A DNA stretch of 64,000 bases from Megamerina dolium (lineage: Eukaryota; Arthropoda; Insecta; Diptera; Megamerinidae), in contig OY978528.1 in NCBI GenBank assembly GCA_963854835.1, forward strand, positions 8,836,242 through 8,900,241, written 5' to 3'. A model generated the notes under the pieces. It was not told where the DNA came from and searched no databases. It saw only the letters and a program-made list of their open reading frames with translations. Below, piece by piece: positions 11,841 to 24,044 of the stretch. Position 1 is the stretch's first letter, and every line of letters begins with the position of its first letter. The translations under genes were made by a program, and so were the position numbers.

Positions 11841-14800
11841 TACACAATATATAGGCGCGCTCTTACAAAGTCATAAAATTCTTAACTTTTTTGAACTCAC
11901 TAAGTTTTCAACCTCAATTTTGTCAACTTTATCTTTGAGGCTGTCCTTTAACAGCTCTTCTTTTCTCTGCTTCACAATCGGCACTGTCAGTATATGGCAG
12001 TATATTAGAAAGTCCACTTTAGCCCATAGTAATATTGAAAGCTGCTCTAAGAATATTATAAAGCATATATTTAGTAATATATGATTTCAATTAATTCAGT
12101 AAGTTGTGTGAATTTTATCACATTTTTTGCAATTACTAGAAAATGAAAGTAATCAACGAAAACTGCTCTAGAAAGTTTTCACAGCGAATTTTCCATCCAG
12201 ATCGCCAATCATAATTATGTCAAATGAAAATTTAAGTAGCTTCAGTTTTTATATGCTCCATTTGATAGGATTTTTCTAAAAATTGCAAAATTGCAAAATT
12301 GCAATTTTAAAAATTGCAAAATTGCAACTTTTAATATTGACCTTTTTTATACTTAAGCAAAAAAAAAAAAAAAAAATCAAAATAACAGCATCGAAAATTG
12401 AAACAATAAACAAGAAAATAGTGAAAATAACTTCAATTATATGATACGTACTTTATCATTTGCTATGACATTTGAGAAGTTATTGCGTGAAAATAAACAG
12501 CAGCAGCAGCAACTACACGAGCTCACAATTTAAATGAAATGCGCTATAAATATGGGGTATATGTAACTAAGTATGCTGTTGCTACAACCATCAATTACAT
12601 GACTAATATTGTGTAGTACAATTATTTAATAGCCCACTTTTAAAGCAACCTACTATACTATTACACATCACAGATGCCCCTCTAACGAAATATGAACCAC
12701 ATAGTGAGTTATCCATATGTATGTATACCGACTACATACTTTTGCACTACACACAATTGCTACTACATACATACATAACATAAATATCGTATCATCTGTG
12801 GCAAAATGTGGCAAACAAATGTGCTCGTATTTAACTTATACCCCTTCCCCCCTTACTCACTACCGAAATATTATTCACAATTCGCATGTCAATCAAAATT
12901 TAACGAAAATAGGATTCACTACAAGCACAATGTACCTACCTACATAACATATTTTGCCAAAATAATTGCAACCAAACATAGATTTCACTGACAAAAAAAA
13001 AAAAAAAAAATTAAGAAAAAAGTCTGGTCACGATTTATCATGAAAATTTCATTTTTTTTTTGCTATACTCATAGATATCAACAGTATATACAAAGAAAAA
13101 GAAGCATCCCAAGGAAAAATGTTGTAAAAAGCGTATGAAAATTGGAGGGATTTTTTTTTTTTCTCAAAGTTTATTTGATCTTTGTTAACACATCTTTTTT
13201 TAATTTTTTTTTTTTTTTGTATTTTTTTTTTAAATAAAACAGAAATTGCAATCGTAAATCCGTGTTATTTGCAGCATTCATTTTATTAGACTTGACAGTG
13301 ACCTTTTTTGGGTTTTATTTTCCATTTTTTTTTTTTTTTTGTAGAGTTTTTCTTAACTATTTTATTGACATGAAAAAAAGTGAAAACGATTTTTTTTTTT
13401 GTAGTAAAAAATGTTTGCAATAAAATTTTTTCTATAATAGAATTTCATAAAAGTTTCCTTTAGAAATATCAACTATTGAAAGAGAGTTTCTGGACTTGGT
13501 TTGAGTTTTAGAAATATCATCTATTGAAAATGATTTGAAACTTGGATTGGAAAATATATTTTTGAGCATAGATGTGGCTTCAGAAAACATGCTCTAAAAG
13601 GACTAGTCTGCAAATAAATTCGGGATTGTCTGGTTTCTCTTTGAATCTTACCCACTCGAAATATGGACCATCAGTCCGCAAGCCTACGCGGAACAAAATT
13701 TTTCACGCTTTACGATTAAACAACATTTGATAATAATCTCAAAACATATTTATACAGTGGGTGCTCTGAGTTACCGAATAGTAAGGTTGTTGAAAATAAA
13801 TTTTTGCCGCATACGTTGTGACACACTCTGAAAATTTACAAGTACTCCTTAAGTCTAGTATTTACTAGGAATTCACAGACATCTTTAAGAGACTTGTCCG
13901 CTATGTCTGACGGTTCTAGGTAATAACTACCCAAATTGAGCTAAATTAATTTTATATCTGAAAATAAAGTTAGTTTTGATTCCAAGTCAACATGTTCAAT
14001 TTTTATTACCCAGGAAAGTTGTTCATAACTTAATCTAATGTATGAGTTTCTATCAGATGATCCGTCGTCCGAACCCCCAATAGTCGGAAATACCCAACAG
14101 TGAAAAGTAATTATTCTGGATGAAAAGCTCTGCCAAGATGCCTCAGAGCCTCCAAGGCGATCTTTTCGGTTATTTGTTAATACTACTAGCTACATTGTAC
14201 CAATTGTAACTATTTCATCATTATATCTAATGTAATAGAAAATTAGGAAGAAATATCTCTATGAACATCAATCATTTCTGGGTTAAACACAATCTTTACG
14301 TCATCTACATTTTATTCTTCAATATGCAACATACATTTGAAAATATTACGATAAGAACATCAAAATACAAACAACCAAAATTTATGTTTTCACTTTCTCT
14401 CTCTCTTATCTGATCGATATAATCAGCAATAACATCATGTTTGTAATCATGATGAACCATCTTCCACCGATTTATAACAACACCATTATACATAGCTTTT
14501 CAATATCATTTCACTTTTTGTTCCGTCAAAATTGAAAACAACCAAATTAATATGTTATTAATACTGTTATAGTTATCGTTGTTGTTGTTGTTGTTGTTGA
14601 GCTCTAAATTTTTTTTTTTTCTTCTTTTCATTTCTTTATAAATAATTACCCGCAAAATTAAAATATAATTTTCAAACAATCAGACACAAACACAACCCAC
14701 ACAAAAAAAAAACAACAAAAATGTCCATAATTCAAATCTAGCAACAACAACAACTAAAACGGAATTTCCCAAAAACAAAAAAAAAAAAATGTACAACAGA

Positions 14801-15122
14801 AAAGATAACGCCCAAGAAAATGTACTACCTATAATTTAAATATTTTTCAAATCGTTGCTGTTGTTGTTGTTGTTGTGATAAAAATCTCATCAATTATATG
14901 CATTCATTTCATGAAAGAGCAAGTTATAATAATATGGAGAAAGAGAGAGAGAGAGAGAGAGAGACAGAAATAGAAGTGAGAAAACCTGCGTGGTGCACAT
15001 TAAGGTATTATTGATGAAACTAGAGGGTGTTCAAGAATGAGCTCTTCTTACAGTTTGATATTATTTAAATTTTTTTGAATTATTCTCAACAACCGGGAGC
15101 CGGCTTGACAGTTCCTTTTTTT
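11841..15122. other. Long AT-rich stretch without recognisable gene
   Basis: Contains a small tandem repeat of TTGCAAAA at 12282-12330, poly-T/poly-A runs at 12360-12376, 12993-13009 and 13143-13232, (GTT)n at about 14579-14599 and 14861-14876, and (AG)n at about 14938-14964. A locally more complex segment at 13570-14170 shows no reading frame or motif that I can name. Confidence 0.55.
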
Positions 15123-15171
15123 ATGACAGCTGTCAAATACTTACATTCCAGTATTCATGACAGCTGTCAAA
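15123..15171. repeat. Direct pair of a perfect palindrome, TGACAGCTGTCA
   Basis: ATGACAGCTGTCAAA occurs at 15123-15137 and again, identical, at 15157-15171. The core TGACAGCTGTCA is a perfect 12 bp palindrome with a CAGCTG E-box at its centre. Spacing is 34 bp. Whether it is a protein-binding site or a repeat remnant cannot be told from sequence alone. Confidence 0.7.
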
Positions 15172-15174
15172 ATG

Positions 15175-16020
15175 TGATAAAGAAAAACTCACCGCCACTG
15201 TGAGAAATATAATGACTAGAATAATTGACATTTTGAAAGAAAGATTGAAGATTTTATTAATATCTACAAAATTTCCATAATTTCTTTTATAGACGGTTTT
15301 CGAGATGAACGCCTCAGCAGCTACAGAACGGCAATTTTGATCAAAAGTCAATAGAAATAATCGTATTTTTTCAGTATTATGACTTTAACTTTAACCCTGC
15401 AATCATCGAACTAATATTAATTTCCTAGAAAGAGGTTTCTCCATTTACATTTGGAAACTTTTCTGGTCATTTAGAGACTTTTTTTAGTCTCATGTTGACG
15501 TTTCTTGCCATATATTGTATGTGAAAAAGAAATCAAATTCCAAATTCCAATTTTTTTTTGACACATTCTACAATTACAACTCTATTTGCCAAGTACACTG
15601 TGCAACAAATAAACAAACTTCAAAATTTCTGAACTTGAATAAAATTAAACAAAATTTCTCTGTCATGCCCAGCTTAATAATTATTTATGATGGAAATCAC
15701 CGGGTGGATTATTAGCTTCCATCCTATTTTAAGTTCTAATACATATATTAGAACATTGCCCATTACACAGTACAACTAATTTTACGTTGTATTGATATCA
15801 CGTTGTTATTGATTTCAGGCTTACTTGAAGCTTAAAGGCAAAGTATTCTACGAAGCATTTGTAGAACGTTTAGTTTGGAGAACAATTTGGTTTTGAATTC
15901 TGTATTCTTGGGGGATCTGAAACATATCTGATGCGATTTCAATATCAAATTTCTCCTAGACCCTACACAAATTAGGAAACAATTGCGAAAAAAAAGCTCA
16001 GTCGACTCAGACTTCGAAAG
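15175..16020. other. Unannotated stretch
   Basis: No supported feature. Confidence 0.5.
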
Positions 16021-16024
16021 TATT

Positions 16025-16745
16025 TAGGCTAGGTAAGGTTAGAGTGGCCGGCATCTCAAAAGGAGGGCACACGTAGGCCAGAGAAAGGCCATTGTGGTAC
16101 CACGCGAATATTCCTACTCTTCTACGTCGAACCAACCAGAACTTTTGACGAAATTTAGGAGGTTGCTAATATCAACCACTGATTTCATTCAACTGGTAAT
16201 ATCCCAGGAATTTTTTGCGTATTTTGCATAGACCAGGACAGGTACCCAGCAGATGTGAGACGGCAGCTTCTGCAGTAGTCATGCACGAGATGGCCTAAGC
16301 CCATTTTCGCTACGTGAGGTCCTATGAGGCAGTGGCCGGTAACCACTCTAACATAGGTCGAGATATCTTTTCTGTTAAGGTCAGTGAGCGTTTCTTACTG
16401 AGTGTGGGCCACAGCACTTTCGCCGTCCTACAGATGGGTGAATACGTCCATCTTTTTTGGAAGGCGTTAGATGTGAATACATCCAATTTGTGTTTACTTG
16501 TGGCAATGGGAATCCTCAAGTGGAGATTTTCTTCAGTTAAAGCTTCCTTTGTACCCTGTCTAGCGAGCTCATCCACTCTGCAGTTTCCTCGTATGCCCCT
16601 GTGTCCGGGTACTCAGTACAGGAGGATATTATGCTGCTCGGAAATCTCATTAAGAGATATGCCGCAATGATATTCGATTTAACGAGAAAAGAATCAACGG
16701 CCTTAATGGCAGCTTGGCTGTCACTCAGAATGCAAATATCAAATT
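16025..16745 (-). pseudogene. R1/Jockey-like LINE 3' end: RNase H plus Cys/His tail
   Basis: Minus-strand reading. ILSDSQAAIKAVDS (16708-16725 encodes SDSQAA) is the RNase H catalytic-Asp strand. In another frame, NEISEQHNILLY, a stop, then VPGHRGIRGN (His motif, 16601-16612 encodes VPGH) and VDELARQGT (16562-16576) complete the domain. It is followed by IPIATSKHKL and FQKRW, then SCMTTAEAAVSHLLGTCPGL (a C...H...C tail typical of these ORF2 ends) and FLGYYQLNEI. Towards 16030 a relic ending DAGHSNLT marks the ORF end. At least one frameshift and several stops are present. The reverse transcriptase part is absent, so this is a 5'-truncated dead insertion. RNase H would remove RNA template during element copying. 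Confidence 0.85.
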
Positions 16746-17135
16746 TAGGGACATAGAAAAATTACTAATCAGGTTGAACAAATCCGAGCTGGGAATTTAG
16801 TTACACTTACATATATTACAAATACATACCTTGATCTATTGTGAAGTGAATTTTTTTCAGAGACATGTTACAGAGGAGCTCTCTAAGAAATATATTTAAG
16901 AATGAGCGCAATTGAATGAAAATCACCCATTTAAAAATACAAAAGTATGACTTTTTAAAAGTGTGTCTTTTTTGTTTGTCATAATTATCTAAATTTTTTT
17001 TTTAACTTACAATATCCTAGTTAATTTTTTACAGTGCTTGTAATTATAGTTGTTACTATTTTGGTTATGGATTTTGTGTTAGACAACTACTAAATTGTTA
17101 TTTATTTTTGCTACATGTTGCTACATACTATTATA

Positions 17136-17169
<34 letters not shown>

Positions 17170-18854
17170 GATTGTGCATTTTAATGCCATAGCAATATCT
17201 ATTTGTTATTATGGACTTGTGTGTGTGTGTGTGTTTTTTTTAACCTTCTTCCTGGAATATATAAAATACATTTGATTATAATAAGGATTTTCTTTTATGA
17301 ATTTTTGTTTACATATTTTTATCTTAATCACTATATTAAAGTTAAAATAAAATCAATAAATTTGATAATATGTATAAAGTAGTAGGTACATTATGATAAT
17401 AAATTTACTATAGTATATATTCGCATTTTCCGTATTTCACTTTCATATCATATAACATAGTATTGTATTAAATAGGAATAGTAATATAACGTACCACCTA
17501 CAAGTATAAAAATATATATCGAATTAATAAAAAACAGCATACAAGAGTAAATGGGCTCATATAATATTTGGATATTTTATCTTCAATCCTATTTAGAGTA
17601 TAATTACAATAATTAATACAAATAAATGGCTATGTAAATATCCATAGAGTGTACTTTGTACATAAGTATGCAGATAACTAAATATATAATTAAGTGGTAG
17701 CTTACCATTGTGATAATAATAAGTCTGTAGAAATATTGATTATATTTTGTTTGCATTATAATTATACTTTTTTACTTCCTTAAATTTTTACCATATGCAA
17801 TATAAAATGTATATACATTATGATTGATTTTATTTTAATTTATTTCATTTTAATAGTGAAACTAAATTTGTCCATAAATACCTACAAGTTTTAGATTACA
17901 TTTTATAAAGAATCATTCGGCAAAACTTCAAATAACATTCTAAGAAAAATTGTTTTACTTTTAATTAATATTGTATATTGCCTTCATTTAAATTACCACA
18001 TCATATATGTAAATTTATATTCAAAAGTATGTCAAGTACTTTGAGGTAGAATTCAAAGAAATAAATTTAATAAATACAATACACATTCTACCAATAAAAA
18101 TAATATTAAGAACATATAAATTGACATTTTAAATATAATAAAAAAAATCACAATTCTTCATTTATTTTTTTTTTTACGAGCCTAAAAGTGATTTTAGTAG
18201 TGGTCATTTGGACGTCAGAGGTGCATTTAGCAAAACAAATTTTAGTGGAAAAATCTCTTAATGTCTTTATCAATATATTCATAAATTATGGAATAAATTA
18301 ATTTTTAATACAATATTCATCAGTTTCATTAATATTTTCATATGTTTATGAATTCATTCATGAAATTAATGAATTCAAAAGCAACCTTGCATGATACAAC
18401 TCTGTATGCTACCATTTCTTATTCATCAGATCATTTTGCATGTGTGCATTGAAATTGAATTGGTCGTATGTTTCATATATTTCTATAACTTATAATTGTG
18501 ACATATAATTTTATGATTCATAAAATTCATTACAAATTTCCTCAAGTAATGAATTTACTTCAAGTGTGATCATTTAATTTTGAAGTATTTAGCATCAAAT
18601 TAAATGTAAATAAATTATATGTCAATTTAAATAGATTGTCGATTTTCCTAAAAAATTTCGTTTGAACAAAGTTAATCAAATTAATTAAAAATTAAGTCAA
18701 TTCATTCAATTTTTGACGAGATTTCGATAATGAGTTTATATTATAGTATGTTGATCTTTTGTGCATGAATTTTATGAACTACAACATTTTATTCAAATTT
18801 ACAAACAAAGTTCATCAAATGGATGAAATATTCATTTCACTCAATGAACGAGTG
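16746..18854. other. AT-rich stretch with (CT)n and (GT)n
   Basis: (CT)n at about 17137-17169 and (GT)n at about 17218-17234. From about 18250 there are many ATTCATGAAATT-like words in both orientations. No gene is recognised. Confidence 0.55.
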
Positions 18855-19205
18855 CATGAAATTTTTACAACAGCGATCATTAATTAATTCTAAGTTGGTT
18901 AGTTTGTTATTCTATGCACGAGTTGTAAATACGAGCTCCAATCGTGACAAATTTAACAATGACTTATCTTTTCATTAAAATCTACAAAATTCATCAAATT
19001 CATTAAATTTTCATTATATTGGAAAAGATCATGAAATGTTTACAACAGCGATCATTAATTAATTCTAAGTTGCTTTGTGTGGTTTTACGCACGAGTTGTG
19101 AATACGAGCGCCGATCGCGACAAATTTAACAATGATTTATCTTTTCATTAAAATGTACAAAGTTCATGAAATTGATGAAATATTCATTATACTGGAAGGG
19201 ATCAT
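18855..19205. repeat. 176 bp tandem duplication
   Basis: CATGAAAT(T/G)TTTACAACAG begins near 18854 and 19030. Both units then share GCGATCATTAATTAATTC, CACGAGTTGT, GACAAATTTAACAATGA and ATCTTTTCATTAAAAT, and end near GGAAAAGATCAT / GGAAGGGATCAT. Unit 2 has more CpG (GAGCGCCGATCGCGAC) than unit 1 (GAGCTCCAATCGTGAC). This fits decay of CpG to TpG/CpA in unit 1, or simple divergence. Confidence 0.9.
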
Positions 19206-19881
19206 TACATTTTTGATGATTGATTAGTGAGTTGATCATCTGTGTGAGTGAGTTCGATTGCAAAAAAATACTTATACTTTCACTGATAATTTCCTACACC
19301 ATCAATTAACTGCTACTGTTTTTGGCGGAGTTTTTTTTTTTCATTTACTTTTTTCTTCTATTTTTTATTTTTTTTAACTTAATATAATTTATTTTCTTAA
19401 TCGATAATTTACTAATTATGATATGCGTATGTAATATTAAGTGCCTCCTAAATTTTTATACTTTCAAATCACAGCCTGAAGAATTTATTTTTTTCTTTTT
19501 CAACAAATTTAATTCTTAATTATTTCAAGCATAATTACTCAATATTTGTATATTATTTTTTAAATCATACATTAACCTGTCAGCGGTGTACTGTTTTAAT
19601 GAAGAATGGTATCTACATAAATAATGTGAAAAAAAAAATCCATTCAGTAAGAACAAGAGAAACAATTAAGAAGTAAATGTAAAAAAATATATTCAAATAA
19701 AAATTCATAAATGTATTTAAATTTATGTAATTCTACTTTTATTACATTGTATACCTACGTATTACATGAACGATCGTTCTCACAAGTGCTTTATTATTCT
19801 GCGAAAAAGATTTTAAATTTCAATTTGTAACGCTCAATCAAAAAATAATATCTGTGAAGCAAAAGCAAAAAAATGTATTAA

Positions 19882-19884
<3 letters not shown>
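19206..19884. other. Unannotated AT-rich stretch
   Basis: No supported feature. Confidence 0.5.
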
Positions 19885-19955
<71 letters not shown>

Positions 19956-19962
19956 GTATATA

Positions 19963-20009
<47 letters not shown>

Positions 20010-20053
20010 ATATATATGTAAATATATATATAAATATATATATATGTATATAC

Positions 20054-20090
<37 letters not shown>

Positions 20091-20103
20091 AACATATATA
20101 TAT

Positions 20104-20184
<81 letters not shown>

Positions 20185-20212
20185 TATATGTAAATATATA
20201 TATTTATATATA

Positions 20213-20279
<67 letters not shown>

Positions 20280-20280
20280 T
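19885..20280. repeat. (TA)n microsatellite, ~400 bp
   Basis: Almost pure TA with scattered G, C or AA interruptions. The long Tyr-Ile open frames across it are artefacts. Such tracts can form cruciforms and are prone to length change and assembly error. Confidence 0.98.
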
Positions 20281-21620
20281 TTATATATATAAATATTTTA
20301 TTGATTTATATATAATGAATTTACAATTATGTCATCGACCTTTAAAAAACCATTTCACATATAGCTAATAATGGACTATGGACAACAAAGCAAGCTTACA
20401 TATGTATGATCAACAATTCAATACATTATTTGTAATACATACGCAAAATTTTTTGCTGAACTCAATTCAAATTTGAATTTGTTTTGAATGTAAATATATA
20501 TATTTACCTTTTATGTACAAGTCATGTACATACAAGTACATGGCATAAATATAAAAATATTTAATATTCAGCAAATGTCACTTTTTTTTTGCGTTAACCT
20601 ATTTTTAATGAGATTTGTTTTTTTTTCACTTATTTTTATTTTGAAATATTTACTTTTCACAATTTGTTGTTTTTTTTTTTTTTTTTTTTTTTTTTGAATA
20701 GTCATTCATAAAATAACCTAATTTCTTTGTTACCATTCTTGTTGTTTGTTTAATCTTACCTTTATTGTACTTTGCATTACAATTACTTGCATTTTAATCG
20801 ATCTATTTTCATTTTTCATTCTTAGAATTCCACCTACTAACTATATTATTTAAACATCTTTATATTAGAGCTTATTGACCTTGCATGTGTTTCATTGGGA
20901 TTTTTTTTTGTTGTTCGTTGTAATATTATACATAGCTTCTCAAACTTGCGCAAATTATTTTATATTAGTCTTAATTATATATATATTTTTTCAGCATAAA
21001 ATTGTATAAATTTAACAATTTTATATTACCAATGTTAAATGAATTATATTACCAGTGTTCATTATATCAATTATACCAACAATTAATGCATAAAAGTATA
21101 GTCATTTTTTTTTTTCACTCTGTATTATGAGTTCTATTCTCAAAATTGTTAGCATATTCTAATTTTATATTAGAACTTTCTATAAAAAAAAGCATTTCAC
21201 TTGTAACACTACTTCATATGCTCAGTTAGATTATACCATTGATTGATAAGCAAATAATATAACGAAACGGAGATTAATATTATATACTTACTCAGACCTA
21301 TTTCTATTGTGCTAATAGAACTTTTGTGTGCTTGAGTATGTATGTATTAGTATTTTTTATTCATTATAACATCATTCATTTCTTTATAACAATTTTGCCG
21401 TCATAGTGTCTATAGAATTTCTAATGAGTCGTCTTCAATTGGGTTGTTATATATTTAGACGATTTACTTCATTTACAATGATGTTGGTCGTTTTTTTTTG
21501 AATCACAAGTCAAATATATTGGTCTACACTGAGAAAAAAAAATGAAGGAAATATGTGTTCTTTTAAAGATTACGTCAAAAATCGATATTTTTATGTTGGT
21601 ATATGTTGATTATGTTGATA
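20281..21620. other. AT-rich stretch without recognisable gene
   Basis: A T run of about 25 at 20670-20695 and a block at 21540-21600 (AATGAAGGAAATATGTGTTC, GTCAAAAATCGATATTTTTA). A diverged echo of that block lies at 21995-22160 on the far side of the MITE. Confidence 0.55.
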
Positions 21621-21622
21621 TA

Positions 21623-21988
21623 CATTCTGTCAAATAAGTACCCGGAAACCGGAAATTCTCATTTTTTATTTTCCCTCTGAGAATATTTGAAAAAAAAAAT
21701 GTTTCCCAGGTTGGCAAAACTGTCAGCCACTATTCTGTGAATTTTTATTCCTATGTGTCATTTAGTTTGGTTACGGCGTCATTAGGAACAAGTCAACCTT
21801 TTGTGTGCGTTGCGATTTTTACTATGGATAAAAATATCGAACAAAGAGTTTTTGTGAAATTTTTGTGTGTTTCAAACGAAATTTCTTGTGCCAAAACGTT
21901 GGAAATGTTGAAAAAAACATTTGGTGATTCTCAGAGGGAAAATTAAAAATGAGAATTTCCGGTTTCCGGGTACTTATTTGACAGAATG
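21623..21988 (+). mobile_element. Mariner-derived MITE, 366 bp, TA target duplication
   Basis: Terminal inverted repeats begin CATTCTGTCAAATAAGTACC at 21623 and end with the reverse complement at 21988. They extend about 62 bp and match almost perfectly to the CCCTCTGAGAAT block. TA dinucleotides flank both ends (21621-21622 and 21989-21990), the mariner/Tc1 signature. The interior is only the 5' leader plus the first ~37 codons of a transposase (separate entry). The element is therefore an internal-deletion derivative that cannot move alone but would have been mobilised by a full-length mariner with the same ends. The near-perfect TIRs suggest it is relatively young. Confidence 0.92.
21824..21946 (+). 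pseudogene. Mariner transposase N-terminal stub
   Basis: ATG at 21824 opens MDKNIEQRVFVKFLCV..., then SCAKTLEMLKKTFGDSQ. This is the first helix-turn-helix region of a mariner transposase (pattern QR..(I/V)KF...A.E...ML...(F/Y)GD). The frame then runs directly into the right TIR (REN, stop at 21946). The deletion junction is thus inside the DNA-binding domain; all catalytic residues are gone. The subfamily is not assigned. Confidence 0.8.
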
Positions 21989-21990
21989 TA

Positions 21991-23498
21991 TGCACAAAAT
22001 GAAGGAAATAATCAATTTGTTTCCAAAAATTAATTTTTAAATAGTAGATAATTACAATTTATTTATCCAAAAAAAAATTCCAAAACAAAAGACATAACTT
22101 GTTTTTCATTTACAAATTGCGTCAAAATCAATATTTTTCTATTGGCATACCAAAGTAACATATTTTCAGTTAATTTTTTCACTTAACATTTAATCAATTT
22201 AAAAATACAAAAATAAGGAAATAATCAATTCGTTTCTAATGATTGATTTTTTGAAAATTTGTAATTACATTTCCACTACCAAAATAGTATTATAACCAAC
22301 CATTCATTCATTTCAATTTGAATATGAAACGAATTTTTCTTGATTGAATAGTATACATACGTACGTCAGTATTTACAATGTCAATGTGGTAAGTCAATAA
22401 ACAATTTATATGCATCAAATGACGCACGTTTATACATATAATATGACACCATTTACGTATTTCTCATCTAAATACATTCTCATTACATTAACAATGCAAA
22501 GACCCACTTTACTCTATTTGTTAAAAAAACAAAAAAAAAAAAGCAAACAACAAAAACGCACAAAAAACAAAATAAATAAATAAAAGCAAAATTCAATATT
22601 AACCGATAACAATAATAATAACAACAACAACAACAATAAACAAGCCCACATGTTCGCTATTATTAATACACAAATATTAGTCACATTCACATATCGGCCA
22701 ATCAGTAACAATATCGCACCATACTACTTATACAATTTATGTATATTTATGACACATTGTAAATATAAATATACTAAAAACAACAACAACAACAACCTAA
22801 TATTGCAATAATTGATAAGAAATAATACTTACCAACCAACAACTAATGACAAAAAAACAATGACATTAACAAATTGGCAAGAGAAATATGGTATAACATT
22901 TGCACGCCAACATATGGAAGTGCAAAAAAAAAAAAATAGGTAAATTAATGAAATTGAAATTTTTTTGCAAAAAAAAAAATGCTTTTATTTCTATTTATTT
23001 GTTATTAATCATTATTTTTTTACCTTCTTGTATGTAGATTCTTATTTAAAGCATGTAAACAAATATTTCGACAAGGTCAAAAATCATGTTCCACCTTTCC
23101 GTATTTATTTTGCTTATTAACTTGAACAAATTAACTTGTTTTTATTGTATCGGAAATATTTTATCACAAATATTTGTGATACCAAAAAAAAAAAACACAC
23201 ACACTTGTTGTCCTACTATCTGCAATACTCACCCACACAATCACACAACACTCAAAATATTAATATCATATTATTATTTATTGGCATCAATGCAACAATT
23301 TTATTGCGTACTTTGCTTTGAACTTTATATATTTAACATATACATATGTATGCCTATAGGTGTATATGTGATATAATATCACATTATATTTTGGAGATTA
23401 ATTTATATTGTAACTTCCGCCGAATCAATAGGTGCATATGTCGAAATTAATTTTTTTTATTCGTTTTCATAATAGAACTAACAACTTTAGGGCTTCCT

Positions 23499-23501
<3 letters not shown>
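21991..23501. other. AT-rich stretch without recognisable gene
   Basis: (AAT)/(AAC) runs near 22611-22635 and (AAC)n near 22781-22796. Short open frames at 23086-23376 are microsatellite-driven. No exon or RNA gene is supported. Confidence 0.55.

Positions 23502-23533
<32 letters not shown>
23502..23533. repeat. (CT)n microsatellite, 3' tail of RTE-type LINE
   Basis: A pure CT run directly abuts the 3' end of the minus-strand LINE relic: its stop codon is at 23543-23545, followed by about 9 nt. On the element's strand it reads (AG)n. RTE-clade LINEs have very short 3' UTRs ending in microsatellites, so this is likely the element tail, possibly expanded. Confidence 0.75.
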
Positions 23534-23537
<4 letters not shown>

Positions 23538-23542
23538 TAGCT

Positions 23543-23793
23543 TCACAGTCCAGGATGGAGCATAGCTTCACCAACAATTCTTCTCCAGTTTGTTCTCTCT
23601 TCCGCTTCCTCTCCCCAATTTCGTACATTCATCGTATTCAGGTCTGCTTCTACATCGTTAAGCCATCTCTCTCTTGGCCAGTCCCTCTTTCTTCCACATC
23701 AATCAGACGAAGTACAAACACTTTCTTTTGGATTCTTGCAGCTGGCATTCGTATAACATGGCCTATCCATCTAATTCGCTTCCTATGAATTCG
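23543..23793 (-). pseudogene. RTE-like LINE reverse transcriptase C-terminus
   Basis: Minus-strand reading gives HRKRIRWIGHVIRMP, then KRDWPRERWLNDVEADL, MNVRNWGEEAEERTNWRRIV and GEAMLHPGL before a stop at 23543-23545. The order R(L/I)RW.GHV.RM, (R)RW..DVE.DL, NW...A..R..WR.IV is the standard end of RTE/CR1-like reverse transcriptases. One frameshift lies between the VEE and the WLNDVEAD segments. Only the last ~80 codons are present, so the copy is strongly 5'-truncated, as is usual after incomplete target-primed reverse transcription. Family role: reverse transcription of its own mRNA at a nicked site. Confidence 0.85.
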
Positions 23794-24044
23794 ATGGATG
23801 AAATTTTTTAACTCGTTTACGAGTCCGTAAAATTGGAAAAAATGCGTTTAATCAGCACCTGTCTTCTTATAATACTTAAACCTACTTAAAAATAATTTCC
23901 CGCCTCCAAAGTGTTGTAACGTAAGTCCGATAGTATTTACAATATCCTCAAATTTCTCTTCAACATACTCAACGACTATTTTTACCGCTTTAGAGAGCTC
24001 TCTTCGAAATTTCAGTTTTTATAAAATTTGCGCTGACAACTCTC
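23794..24044. other. Spacer between LINE relic and repeat array
   Basis: No supported feature. Confidence 0.45.

Noticed and set aside
16314..16670. 118-codon plus-strand open frame
   Set aside because: Shadow of the minus-strand LINE RNase H relic.
19838..20095. Long Tyr/Ile open frames on both strands
   Set aside because: Direct translation of the (TA)n tract; no start context or complexity.
23432..23788. 118-codon plus-strand frame including a Ser/Leu run
   Set aside because: Antisense of the RTE-like LINE C-terminus plus its (CT)n tail.
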